Part shown: positions 45,096 through 56,205 of the stretch, piece by piece
How positions within the stretch are numbered: position 1 is the first letter of the stretch
Layout of the letters: each line of letters begins with the position of its first letter
Source: Tiliqua scincoides
Lineage: Eukaryota > Chordata > Lepidosauria > Squamata > Scincidae
DNA: 64,000 nucleotides
Assembly: GCF_035046505.1 (NCBI RefSeq)
Contig: NC_089824.1
Coordinates: forward strand, 223,342,244 to 223,406,243
Direction: 5' to 3'
The notes under the pieces: model-generated
The model's input: the letters and a program-made list of their open reading frames with translations, nothing else
What the model was told of the DNA's origin: nothing
Databases searched by the model: none
Position numbers and translations under genes: made by a program

Positions 45096-47361
45096 CAGGT
45101 CCATTTAAAGATCTTTATTCACTTCAGCTGGTCACAGACAGAACATGTGCTACAGGGGCGGTTGATAGCAAGAAAGCTGCCTGCCCACCTCCCAACTTCT
45201 ATGCGTAACTGTTAGTGCAGCATTTGGGGCTCCTATGAGACTGTAGGATTGCAATCCTAGAGCTGGAAGAGACCTCTCGGGGTCACCTAGTCTGACCCCC
45301 CTCGCTGCTTGGAGGGAGACAACTGTATTCCTAAAGCATCCCTGTTGAATGCTGTGGATACTGTTGTGTCTGTGTACTGAAAACAGGTTCCACCAAGATG
45401 AGATCCCACAGCTTCACTGGGTGGGTGACCCCTCCTTGCACCAGTCTTAGTAGCTTCTGCATGAGGCCTCCCTCTAAACAGCAAATACAAATATATACAA
45501 AGGTGGAAAGGGAGGGGAAGGGTTGCTTGGTCTGGGTTTTTGTGATCTGTGTAAGTGAACATACATATTCCATGTTCCTGTGAATGGTCTGCATTCTACA
45601 CTCGGCCTCCCTCTTGATCACCCAATGGAGAAAGCATGTCCAGAAATCAGGCTGAATAGCCTCCAGTTCTCTGTGGAATTGGAAAGGGAGAAGGGTTTTC
45701 CTAGAGCAAAGCTGGAAAAAGAATGTCCAATTCCTAGACACCATGGTAAAAATGTGTTCAGTGCCTGGGCGGCCAGAAGCCCCGCCTTCCCTCCCGCCTC
45801 TGGAGATATGCTGGGGAAAGCCGAAAACTTCTGGGCATCATTAGGTTGTGGGAGGTCACAGAGAAGCATTTCGAATCCCAGTGGCACTATTTCCTGTTCC
45901 CCCGGGTCTAGATATACTTTCAAATTGTCCGTGGCAGCAAACCCAGGGATTCTTCGAAGCAGCTTCCAAATCCTGTCAAGGCAGCTTCTTGTGACATTTC
46001 TTGTCCTTGGGTATAAATCCCTGAGCGCAAAAGTTGCCTGCCCTGCAGCAGTTGCGAACGGTGTCCCTGCTGCTTCTCTTGAGAGTTACACACAGAAGCA
46101 GGAGTCCAGAGCCTCCTTCCCCAACCTGCATTTTTACCCAAGTACAAAAGAGTGTCGGAAGAAGGTGGTCCTGAGGGCACATGTGCTGTTTCTGGGAAAG
46201 GCCCTCTGGGCAGAGCTTTCAGGTGGCTTTGCTCAAGTGTCCGCTCAAGCAGTGTCACCAGAATGCAGTGCTGGGGAAAGAGGTGGGGTGTCACACAGAA
46301 GCGTGTCCAGAAACTTGTGAAAGCTCAGTGCACGTGTGGGCTTCTGGGGGATGACGGGTTTTGGAGGGGTGGCTTCCCAAACGTTCTCAGAGGTGACTTT
46401 CAGGTGCCCCCTGGCACTCCCCCTGCTCCTTCTCCACTTAGTGACACAGTGTCAAACCAGTGGGCCTACTTTCCGCTGACAGGTGTTGTCCAGTGCAGGG
46501 GGAAGGTGTATGGTGGGCATTTAGTAGGCCTTGTAGAAAAAATGCATCAGGACTTTGTTCCTACGCAGACACACAGCTGTGGTGCAGTGTGAGGGAGAAA
46601 CAGGCAGTTATATTTACAACATACAGTCACAGGTTCCATAGTAACACAGGCCGAGACTAGTGGGCGAAAAGTGACAGTCTGATCCACATCCCTCCAAGGC
46701 CTCGTTTCTGAAGGGTTCACAAATGGCATAAGAAGCAGATGCAAAAGGTGGTGGGGCTCCCTTGACATCTTTCCGAGGAGGAGGGCCTGGCTTTGAATGA
46801 CACCTCCTAACAGCAAAGCGGTTCAGGGGCCCAAAACATTCCCAGCAGACAAACAGAGAGGGAAGTTCTGCTTGGAGGCCACCAAATGTGTTGGGGTGGT
46901 GAGTGGCCAGGCAGCCATATTCCTTGGGAACAAGCCCTCTCTGACCCACCTGGACAGCAACAGTCAGGAGAAGCAGCTGTGCACACCATGGAAGCCAACT
47001 GGACTCCTTTCTTCTGTGGCCTCCACCGTGGAGCGGCACCCTCTTGTTCCCGGGATCCCAGCAGCCGACCAGTCAGGGGAAGAGTCATATTAGAAAGGAA
47101 CATTAAAAACGCGTATCTATATGCCCAGGTGGAGGGGGGGTGATGGAGGGTCATGCGAGCGGAAGGGCTGTGGTTGGTGGTGTTAGTTTTACAGCGATTC
47201 AGCAGCAGCCAGGCCCAAAACTGCTCTGGCTGCCACCAATTCATGTGCCCCTCCCCAAAGGGAAGGGAAGGGTGTGCATCATGTGCGCATAGTGGGGGAA
47301 GAGTGGAGGGGCAAAAACCCCACCAGGCCATTCAGTGCCATAACTCTTAGCACGGACCAGT
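45096..47361 (-). other. VSTM2L: VSTM2L 3' UTR (extent uncertain)
   Basis: Downstream of the VSTM2L stop on the minus strand. Two candidate poly(A) signals are visible: AATATA at 46614-46609, giving a UTR of about 0.75 kb, and AATAAA at 45119-45114, giving about 2.25 kb. The limits given assume the distal one. A 246-codon frame on the opposite strand (45580-46320) has no recognisable protein and is not called. Confidence 0.5.
45243..45310 (-). mobile_element. CR1-like 3' end fragment of a second subfamily
   Basis: AATCCTAGAGCTGGAAGAGA followed by CCTCTCGGGGTCACCTAGTC and TGACCCCC resembles the bird-type CR1 3' end read in reverse, distinct from the TTCTTATG-tailed copies. It lies inside the predicted VSTM2L 3' UTR. 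Confidence 0.5.
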
Positions 47362-47706
47362 CTAGAGGGAGCAGGAGACATCGTCCACGGAGCGCTTCTT
47401 GAGCTCCTTGCCCGGCTTGTGGTGCTGGTGCTGGTGCTGATGTGGGTGCACGCCACTCAGTTTGCTGTGGTCAGAGAGCTGCACCCCCAGCAGCTGGGTG
47501 TCTTGCAGGTGCCCGGTTGGGGGGCTGTGGCGGTGGGACTCAGAAGCCTCCTCAGGTTCCACCCGCAGGTAGGCCTTCACCTTGTGGTGGCGGGCCTTGC
47601 TGTCGCTGAAGTCAATGACCCGGCACTCGTACGTCCCCTCGTCTGTTGGCTTGACCCGGGAGAGCCGCAGCTTGTGAGAAATGTTGCTGCCGACCACTTT
47701 CACCAC
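47362..47706 (-). CDS. VSTM2L: VSTM2L last coding exon
   Basis: Minus strand from 47706 to the stop at 47364-47362. The acceptor has a long pyrimidine tract ending CCCTTCCAG; phase 0. The peptide begins VVKVVGSNISHKLRLSRVK, continues PTDEGTYECRVIDFSDSKAR and HHKVKAYLRVEPEE, matching human VSTM2L. DEGTYEC is the second-cysteine motif of the V-type Ig fold and SNIS is an N-glycosylation sequon. The tail differs from human: a longer stretch with HPHQHQHQHHK precedes the conserved KPGKELKKRSVD and the SCSL end. KKRS is a possible basic cleavage site. VSTM2L is a secreted neural protein reported to antagonise humanin. Signal peptide and first Ig half are outside the window. Confidence 0.95.
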   Translation of the reverse strand: MVKVVGSNISHKLRLSRVKPTDEGTYECRVIDFSDSKARHHKVKAYLRVEPEEASESHRHSPPTGHLQDTQLLGVQLSDHSKLSGVHPHQHQHQHHKPGKELKKRSVDDVSCSL

Positions 47707-48019
47707 CTGGAAGGGAGGGGGACGGAGGGGGAGAGAAGAGAGCATTGCAGTGATGGCAGGGTGGACACGGCAGTCCTGGGCTCCGAGTGCTCCTCAATCC
47801 ATCTCCACAACTCACTAATGGAGCTAAGTGGGCCTGGCAGGGCAAAGTTCTTTACTTAAGGCAAGTATTCATTGTAAGGGGACCACTGCTTCTGAATCTG
47901 AAACAAAACCGGTCTCCTTCAAGTGACCTGGTCCTGAGTCTAGCAAGTCAAAGGCACAAAAATGCACGTTAGACTTCACAGGCAGGATCTGGGCAGTTCC
48001 AGTGCTTATGAGGAAATTA

Positions 48020-48255
48020 ACATAAGAACATAAGAACAGCCCCACTGGATCAGGCCATGGCCCATCTAGTCCAGCTTCCTGCATCTCACAGCGGCCCACC
48101 AAATGCCCCAGGGAGCACACCAGATAACAAGAGACCTCATTCTGGTGCCCTCCCTTGCATCTGACATAGCCCATTTCTAAAATCAGGAGGTTGCACATGC
48201 ACATCATGGCTTGTACCCCATAATGGATTTTTCCTCCAGAAACTTGTCCAATTTT
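48020..48255 (-). mobile_element. CR1 LINE 3' end
   Basis: Minus-strand CR1 3' UTR and terminus with AGCCCCACTGGATCAGGCCA and CATAAGAACATAAGAAC. Truncated near TGGAAAAATTGG-type sequence at 48255. It lacks the short ZNF143-headed units found beside other copies. Confidence 0.9.
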
Positions 48256-49009
48256 CCACTCATGTCTTTGCACACCACACCACACCCAACCACCCCACCT
48301 GCATCACAGCAAGGGAGCCTGTTGCTGGTCCTGTTCCACAGTCCAAATCCAACAAGTCTCCTGTCTCTCACTGGCTGACCTTCACACCCCTCCAAGTCCC
48401 ATACATCACTGCCTCCGTTCTGCCTCATTCTCTCCTTCCATCTGACACCATACCAAAGCCACTGGATGGAGCACCTGCTGTCCGGGCTCCCTCTGAGCTT
48501 GGCAGCAATTCTCCTCTCAGGTTCCACTTGCTATCTCTCCCATCTCTCCTGCTAGCCCAGTTTTAGCCTGAAGTTCCTCTGAACTGGGACTTCTCCCTGG
48601 GGAATGATCACATGTGACCTGTCTGTATTGTGGTGACATCACCATGAGCTGACTTGCAGTACCCCCCCCCCCCCGGGAATGCTCCTGCGAGCAGCCCAGT
48701 GAGTACAGGGTTCCACTGCCCAACCTGAGACCAGTCATGGCTAAACGTGGCTCAAGGCTCCAAAAATGGCTTTGCGGATGGGTTCACCAGATATAACTCT
48801 CTAACTCATTTTGAACAGGTTTGTTGATCTGGCCCTGGCTATAGGGGATGCTCAGCTTTGTGCATTCTGTTTTTAACTAAATGTTTCTTTAGCCATAAGC
48901 AGTGGTGTAGCAAGGTCATTTGACATCCAGGGCCCATAAATTTTTGTCACCCCCCCCCTTAATGACAAAATTAATTTGTCAGTGGGTAAAGTGCCTGCCA
49001 GGATGGGGA

Positions 49010-49310
49010 GCAAAATCACGTACCAGTTGGAATGGGAGCCCAGGTCTACCTGGCAGGTAGTCTGGACAGGAGCCCAGGTCTACCTGCTTAGAAAAGACAG
49101 CTCCAGAGAGCAGGTGGAAAGGGAGCCCGGGTCTACCCAGAAGGTAGATCTGGGCTCCAAATCCAGAGGGCAGCCCAGGTCTACCTGCCTGGTAAAGGTG
49201 GCTCCAGAGGGCAGTTGGAATGGGAGCCCAGGTCTACCCAGCAGGTAGATCTGAGCTCCAAGTCCGGATGGGAGCCTAGGTCTACCTGCCCAGCAAACCC
49301 TGGCCACAGA
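49010..49310. repeat. Minisatellite with GAGCCCAGGTCTACC motif
   Basis: The motif GCCCAGGTCTACCTG recurs about six times at 41-54 bp spacing, alternating with GGCTCCAGAGGGCAGTTGG-like spacers. One more copy lies beyond the CR1 insertion at 50358-50378, showing that the CR1 landed inside the array. Confidence 0.8.
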
Positions 49311-49314
49311 GGCC

Positions 49315-49451
49315 ACATAAGAACAGCCCCACTTGATCAGACCATATGCCCATCTAGTCCAGCTTCCTGTATCTCACAGCGGCCCACCAAATGCCCCAGG
49401 GAGCACACTTGATAACAAGAAGACATGCAAGGCTTCCTGGGAATTGTAGTT
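49315..49451 (-). mobile_element. Short CR1-tail unit with ZNF143-like head
   Basis: Same structure as the two units at 14010-14300: on the minus strand AACTACAATTCCCAGGA, GCCTTGC, then the CR1 terminus. It again directly follows the 3' end of a long CR1 copy. Confidence 0.75.
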
Positions 49452-50341
49452 AAGAACATAAGAACAGCCCCACTGGATCAGGCCATAGGCCCATCTAGTC
49501 CAGCTTCCTGTATCTCACAGCGGCCCACCAAATGCCCCAGGGAGCACACCTGATAACAAGAGATCTCATCCTAGTGCTCTCCCTTGCATTGGCATTCTGA
49601 CACAGCCCATTTCTAAAATCAGGAGGTTGTGCATACACATCATGGCTTGTAACCCATAATGGATTTTTCCTACAGAAACTTGTCCAATCCTCTTTTAAAG
49701 GCATCAGGCCAGATACCATCACCACATCCTGTGGCAAGGAGTTCCACAGACCAACCACACCCTGAGTAAAGAAATATTTTCTTTTGTCTATCCTAACTCA
49801 CCCAACACTCAATTTTAGCGGATGTCCCCTGGTTCTGGTGTTATGTGAGAGTGTAAAGAGCATCTCTCTATCCACTTTATTCTTCCCATGCATAATTTTG
49901 GATGTCTCAATCATGTCCCCCCTCAGGCGACTCTTTTCTAGGCTGAAGAGGCCCAAACGCAGTAGCCTTTGCTCATAAGGAAGGTGCCCCAGCCCAGTAA
50001 TCAGTCGCTCTCTTTTGCACCTTTTCCATTTCCACTATGTCCTTTTTGAGACGTGACGACCAGAACTGGACACAATACTCCAGGTGTGGCCTTACCATCG
50101 ATTTGTACAACGGCATTATAATACTAGCCGTTTTGTTCTCAATACCTTTCCTAATGATCCCAAGCATAGAATTGGCCTTCTTCACTGCCGCCGCACATTG
50201 GGTCGACACTTTCATCGACCTGTCCACCACCACCACAAGATCTCTCTCCTGATCTGTCACAGACAGCTCAGAACCCATCAGCCTATATGTGAAGTTTTGA
50301 TTTTTTGCCCCAATGTGCATGACTTTGCACTTACTGACACT
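49452..50341 (-). mobile_element. CR1 LINE, ~0.9-kb 3' part
   Basis: The best-preserved long copy. The minus strand includes coding MHIGAKNQNFTYRLMGSELS, VTDQERDLVVVVDRSMKVST and YCVQFWSSRLKKDIVEMEKV, then QKRATDYWAGAPSL, and further 3' VVGLWNSLPQDVVM. These are the C-terminal blocks of CR1 ORF2. It is 5' truncated at 50341. Confidence 0.92.
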
Positions 50342-50639
50342 GCAGGTTCAACCAGGAGCCCAGGTCTACCTGCCTGGTTGATATGGGCTCTGGAGTTAAG
50401 GTACTACTCATGCCCACCCCAAACAAAAACACTGAATCCAGCCCTTGTGTCACCCCTCAGGGTATCACCTTGCTAACACCTTATTGGTTCCATGCTGTGT
50501 CATAATAATATCTCATTGGCTCTTTGAACAATCAGTCTCATTGGTCCATTCTGAGTTAAGGAAATTGTACTTTTTGTTGAATAAGACGGCTGCATTTTTG
50601 TTTTCTAATTTTTTGGCCATAACGTTTGATAGACTGGAG

Positions 50640-51351
50640 CAGTGTTGGGAACTCGAGTCTGACGCAAACTCAAGTCATGAAAATGCGTGATTTGGGGTGA
50701 CTTGGTGACTTGTGAGTCGCATACATGGAAGAGTCTGACCTTGTGGGCAAGCATCCTGACGGTGAGCAGCAGAGAGTTCCAGCCAGGAATCAGGAGAGGG
50801 TTAATGTGAGCAGGAGGGGAGCTTGGACTGGGCTCTCTTTTCCAATCTTGGACAAGAAGGAAGGAACAGATGGTCATTGGAAAAGATCGGCATATTTCCA
50901 TTGATTGAGGGAGGGGAGGAGGAGGAGCAGGGGAGGGGGAAGCCTCATTGAATGAGTGGCTCGAGAGGGTCTACTTCTGAGTAGAGCTGCAAGGATTGAG
51001 TCGTCCTGGTAAGCCTCGCAGCTGCTGCTCATGACCCTCCACCTCTTGCCACTTCTGTCCCAGCTCTCTCGCAGTCCCTCCCACCCCTCCTGCCCTCTTT
51101 ACAGATGGGTGGGGAAATCAGGAGAGTGAGTCAAGGGAACTACAAGATACTCTCTCTCTCTCTCTCCCCGGCAGCAGCCCCTTTTTTCCAAGGTGGGCTT
51201 TTTAAGGAGGTGGCGACTCGACTCGAGTTCATTAGAGTCACTAAAGGGTGACTCAGAAACTGTTCCCGTTAGGACTCTTTTTTCGAGTCGTGGGGGGAGG
51301 TGACTTGGCAACTTGACTCGAGTCAAGCCCCACTGGATTTTCCCAACAATG
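50640..51351. mobile_element. hAT element rich in GACTCGAGTC palindromes
   Basis: Left CAGTGTTGGGAA and right TTCCCAACAATG ends are inverted. Flanks GACTGGAG (50632-50639) and GAATGGAG (51352-51359) are an 8-bp duplication with one mismatch. Near both ends ACTCGAGT/GACTCGAGTC palindromes and GTGACTTGG motifs recur. It is nested in the hAT at 48900-51545. Confidence 0.8.
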
Positions 51352-52164
51352 GAATGGAGGTATTTGATTCCGATTTGTTTCATTGCATTCTGCTGTAAAT
51401 TACACATTGGATGGTATTTAACATGATGGTGTTATTCCTAACAGTCACAATTTTAGTGATTTTGGTCAGTAGTGGTGTCACCCCCCTCCTTAGAGTGGAA
51501 CCCAGGGTGAACTGCCCTCCCCGCCTCCCACTAGCTATGCCACTGGCCATAAGCAGCCCTGGAGCAGTGGAGTGGAGTAGGGAGGAGATGATTAACCCTT
51601 TTCATCATGCAGTGCCCCCCCCCAGTTATGTTTCCACCCACACGGGAAAAGATGCAGCTACCCCTGTCATTTCTTCCTTGAGCCTAAAGAGAGCTGGGGT
51701 TGGTCTGTGATTTGTAGTAGGAGACTGGCAGAAGGGGTAGGGTTGAGAAGTCATTTCCTTGACTCTAGTTCTCTGCTTAGGACTTCTGAAGCTCCTTGTT
51801 CCTTTGTAGAGGCCAGGACAAGAGACCACCCAGCCGAGGAGCCCAAGGAAAACAGTACAGGATGATGGCAACCTTGGTTTGCAAAAGGGGGCTGAAGAGC
51901 ACAGGACCTTCTGTGAAGTCTGTCCCATGGGGTGAGGTCTTGTGAAACTTCTCCCTGTTGCACTTAATCGCAGAATTCCTTCTGGGTCACAACTTTGCTC
52001 CCCCCACGCCCTGGCAGCCTCCCCCCAAAAGGTCTAACTGTCAATACATTGTTTACCCCATTAAGGAATCACCACAAGAATTTTCTGTTAATAAGGACAT
52101 TCCCCCCTCCACTTTTAATGATCAGCAAAAGTATTTTTAGGAATGCTTGTACTGACCACCATCA

Positions 52165-52240
52165 TGTCTGCTCAGAAGTAAGTCCCATTGCGTTCAATGG
52201 GGTTTATTCCCAGGGAAGTGTGTGATTACAGCTTCAGTGT
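52165..52240 (+). repeat. Short amniote-type retroposon fragment
   Basis: CTGCTCAGAAGTAAGTCCCA then TTCAATGGGGTTTATTCCCA and GGAAGTGTGTGATTACAGC is a frequent sauropsid repeat tail. A related piece is at 22640-22680. Class not assigned. Confidence 0.5.
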
Positions 52241-53023
52241 CCATTTGCTATATTTATGATTTTTCAGCTTTATAGTACGATGGATTAAAAAAAAAATTGG
52301 TGATCTTGACATAATTGATTGTAAGCCAGAGAAGGCACTCAGTGGTAGAGAAGCTATAAATAATAAACCAAAACCATAATAGACAGTCAGCTAAGAGGAC
52401 AGAAATGTGCTAGAGTTCCAAACATCCTCCCAGGTGTTGCCTGTGATGCGTGTCAGATCTGTTCCCCCATAGAGGAAAAATAGAGGACACGTACAAAATT
52501 GGCAGATCAAAGCAAGCCTATCCTGAAGCCTTCTCCCAAACAAGCCATTCTGCACATGCAGGGGATATTTCATGGAAACCTCTCCTTCCTCACTGAGCAG
52601 TCTGAAGACAGGAGTGCTTGAGAGTGGAGGGCCTGAGAATATCAGAAGAGCCTGGCTGGGATAGAACAAGGACCATCCATCTGCCCACAGTGGCTGACCT
52701 GCCACTCCACAGAAAGTCCACCACCAGGCCATGGGGGCCTAAACCCTCTCTTACTGCCCCCCACACCCAGAAACCAGTCTATCACTTTCATTTAGTTCTC
52801 GCTTCACTTTCTGAAGTGAATTATGTGAGGCAGAGGAATCCTCCTGAATTGTGACAATTTGCACATTGGCCTGAAAGCAGGTACCTGGACCTTCCTCTCT
52901 CTAGCACAACTCCATCTGTGCAGATCCACCCAGACCTTCAACTCACACGGACCTTCCAAAATGGTGGCTGAACCCACCACAACCTGACTGGAGAAGGCCG
53001 TAGAAAGTTGTGAAGGGTTATAC

Positions 53024-53211
53024 CAGCGGTTCCCAAACTGTCAGCCATGGCTCCCTGGAAAGCCACAGAATCCAGCCAGGGGAGCCATGGAATCCTTGAG
53101 AAAAACCCGTCACCCTACACAGTGTATTGGATTGTGGCCCCAATGGGGAGTCATGGCCAATGGCACAGAAGGTCAAGGGAGCCCCCAGTCAAAAATGTTT
53201 GGGAACCACTG
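53024..53211. mobile_element. hAT MITE, 188 bp
   Basis: Ends CAGCGGTTCCCAAACT and GTTTGGGAACCACTG are inverted. Flanks GGTTATAC and AGTTATAC form an 8-bp duplication with one mismatch (53016-53023, 53212-53219). Confidence 0.88.
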
Positions 53212-54184
53212 AGTTATACTGTGCTCTTCTCCCTCTCCTGTACCCTCTTAGCAAATGGTTTGGGGCCCTGCAAACCCAGTAAGGCCCCCTTCAGCCCACA
53301 GCTCCCCCAGTCCTGAGAAGGCTGCATCCTGGGCCTTCTCCAGTGTGATGTGTCCAAAGATCGATGTGGAATCATGCAAGCTAATTAGCTTTCCTACTAA
53401 ATTGATTCGCTCTCAGTATTTATCACCTAATGAAATTTAAGACTTACTCACTAGCAGGAGCTGCAGCTGCTGTGATTGGCCTGGGTCAATAAATCAGGTT
53501 TATTACCCACCCTGAGGCTGCTGGCTCCCTTCCCTATAATCACACGGGATGGGGAAGGTGATCTTTCTCCTTGCTCCCACCACCTTTGTTAGCTGGAGGC
53601 TTTATAGTGTTTAGGAAATGGTCTGGGGTCACTCTCAAAAGTGCCTGGTTTCAAAGGACGAAGAAAGTGAACGGGAGGGAGGCTGCGGCTGAACAGGGCA
53701 TGGGGGAGATTTACGAGAGCACCGCCTGGAAACGGCCTTTGCTGCTGCCTACACTGGCAATGGGAAACGGAGCAACCAAACTGCCAGCAAGCGGAGCAAC
53801 TCGGGCACCCCTCACTCCTGGCACGGGCAGCCTCAGTCAGAGGCACAAGGTACACTTTGGTGTGCGGATGGGGCGCCAGCCCCCTGCCTGCTGAAACAGC
53901 CTCACTGGGGCAGAAGGGTCATGGGTGGGTGCATGAATTAGACAAGATGGCCACTGTGAGGACAGGCCTTGCTTGTGTGGTCCACCTGTTGCTGCCTTCA
54001 GTTTGGAGGATCTCAGGTCACAGGTGCAAGGGAGCTCTACTGGAGGAGGGGAGGGCTCCAAGGGGAGGCAGACCCCCGTGAACTGGGCACAGAGACACCA
54101 CAGAGAAGGAGGCTCTCTTCTGTTGAGGCACAGTGTCTTTTTCAGCAGCTGCCTGCTGGTGTCTCCCTGCTGGCTTTTTACAGG

Positions 54185-54467
54185 CTGTAAGGTGCAAAAG
54201 AGAGCGACGAAGATGATTACGGGGCTGGGGCACCTACCTTATGAGGAAAGGCTATGGCATTTGGGCTTCTTCAGTCTAGAAAAGAGACGCCTGAGGGGGG
54301 ACATGATTGAGACATACAAAATTATGCAGGGAATGGACAGAGTGGATAGGGAGATGCTCTTTACACTCTCACATAATACCAGAACCAGGGGACATCCACT
54401 AAAATTGAGTGTTGGGAGAGTTAGGACAGGCAAAAGAAAATATTTCTTTACTCAGGGTGTGCATACT
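54185..54467 (+). mobile_element. CR1 fragment lacking its 3' end
   Basis: An open frame reads [20 protein letters not shown], then FFSLEKRRLRGDMIETYKIM and VDREMLFTLSHNTRTRGHPL, the CR1 ORF2 end. It stops at CTTTACTCAGGGTGTGCAT, so the 3' UTR is missing. That is unusual for CR1, which normally loses its 5' end; a later deletion is likely. Confidence 0.88.
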
Positions 54468-55984
54468 CTTCATCATCATGGGCAATCTGAGCCTAGAGGG
54501 ACCAACAGTCCAGCTTGGCGTAAGTCAGGTTCAATACAGAGAAAACGTGTGTCAGTGTTCTTGTAAACATGAAGAAAGTCATTCATGGAGGGCAGCCCTG
54601 TCAATGAAACCTCCAGCTTCAGAGGCAGTATACCCCTGAATGTCTGTTGTTGGGGAGCCCCCAACAGGAATATGTCCCTTGTCTGTGAGTTATCTTGTGG
54701 GCTTTCCACAATGATGTGGCTGGCACTTGCAGGTCAAGGTGAACTCTGCCTTTGGTCAGGCACAGCAGAGCTCTTCTCATGGGCTTAAACATCTTAGGAC
54801 GACCAGGGACAGAAGAACGTGTTGGGCTTTCTACAGAAACAAAGTGCAGGTCTTGGGTCCTGCAGGGGGAGGCTGTGTGTTCCACAGGACTTCATGGAGC
54901 TAGGAAAGTGTCTTCTATGGAAGAGGAATCTTCTGAGACAAGTTGTGTTTCTGAAAATGCATGGACTCTCCCAGAAGAGAAAGTAGCTTGATGTGTGTGA
55001 AGCCTGGGGAGTCAACTGGGCAGGACGGTAGCAGTCCTGATGGACAAGGACGGGGCTCCACAGCTGCCTCCCCCAGCTAAGGCAGCCCAGGCACCTCTGG
55101 TCCTGGCTTCCCTCACATCCCAGTGGGGCTGACTTGGGTATCTGGATAACTAGCCAGTTGCCAACTGCTCCACAATAAGATCAGTGGCATGTGAGGCTGA
55201 AATCATATGTGACCTTGTTTATGTACATCTACACAAGATTCCTGGGTCTCCTCCCTCCCTCTCTGAGAAGGAGCTGAAACCCTTTCAGTGACCCAGAAGG
55301 ATGCCACCAGTGAAGACCCTCTTGACCAGCCCCAGCAGTTCTGGGGCCCTGCCAGCATCTGTGAGCTGGGCCCGTCCACTCCCTTTCCTAAGGTTTGAGA
55401 GGAAAAAGCCTGACCCTCCATCATAGCAGAACAAGGATTCACTTAGAGAAATTAACAGCCGGCAAATTCAGAACCAATAAAAGGAATGCTACTTTGCACA
55501 TCTCCCAGCTCAGACTGGGGGATTCTCCGAGTCAGGCGATTATAAAAGGGCTGAATAATTTTATGGCCCTTAATAATCTTCTCAGCTATTCAGGGGGGAG
55601 AAAAAGCAGGATGATGTTTCACGCTCTATCACAGGGGTCAGGAAGGGAGGCTCCAGTTGCATTTAACACTGCACAGTGTTGGGGGGGGGGAGAGAAAGCA
55701 AGAACAGGGAGGTTGACTGAGGATATGGAGGGGGAGCAGCAGAGAGGCCTGGGCTCCTGGGTGGAGCACACACATCCAGCAACATTCAGCGGGTGGGGCT
55801 GCTGGGAAGACTGCAGGTTGAGGCTGTTTCAGTAGTTCACACATAGTTTCATAGCAGCACAATGGGGGGGGGGTCTGAGAAAGGCTTGCAGGGGACTGAT
55901 AAGCATTTCTGTGGACAGCGGAAGACACACCTGTCAACAGGTGTGCTAAATACCAAAACCACATGAAGTAATCAACACAGCACA

Positions 55985-56205
55985 TTTCAACCCTGTTCCT
56001 TATCTCAGTATTCTTTACAACCCTGTAAGGTAGGCCAGTATTATTGCCCATACTGGATCAGGCAAGGGCTGATCCAATTTGGGCAGAGAGGTGGAAGCTC
56101 ACTTGTGAGTTCCTGGCCAACAAAGGTTCCTGGACGTCTGAACTGGTGACGCCCCGGCTTGCACTCTCAGCTTCCACCGTGCCACCAGTCTTTGCATGCT
56201 GCCAC
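55985..56205 (-). mobile_element. MIR-like SINE
   Basis: ACAACCCTGTAAGGTAGGCC then AGTATTATTGCCCATACTGG matches the well-known 3' core/tail pattern of MIR-related SINEs, followed by a CACTTGTGAGTTCCTGGCC-type body. Orientation is uncertain and divergence is high. Confidence 0.5.

Larger units (their letters stand above)
48900..51545. mobile_element. 2.6-kb hAT element with nested insertions
   Basis: The ends CAGTGGTGTAGCAAGG and, on the reverse strand, CAGTGGCATAGCTAGTGG are flanked by a perfect 8-bp duplication, GCCATAAG, at 48892-48899 and 51546-51553. Inside are a minisatellite (49010-49310), CR1 units (49315-50341) and another hAT (50640-51351). Without the insertions the element would be roughly 0.9 kb. 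No transposase frame is recognised. Confidence 0.88.

Noticed and set aside
45580-46320. 246-codon plus-strand frame
   Set aside because: Antisense to the predicted VSTM2L 3' UTR, with no recognisable domain and no splice or promoter context.
53973-54566. 197-codon frame as a possible host gene
   Set aside because: Its recognisable part is the CR1 ORF2 end; the rest is unrelated flanking sequence.
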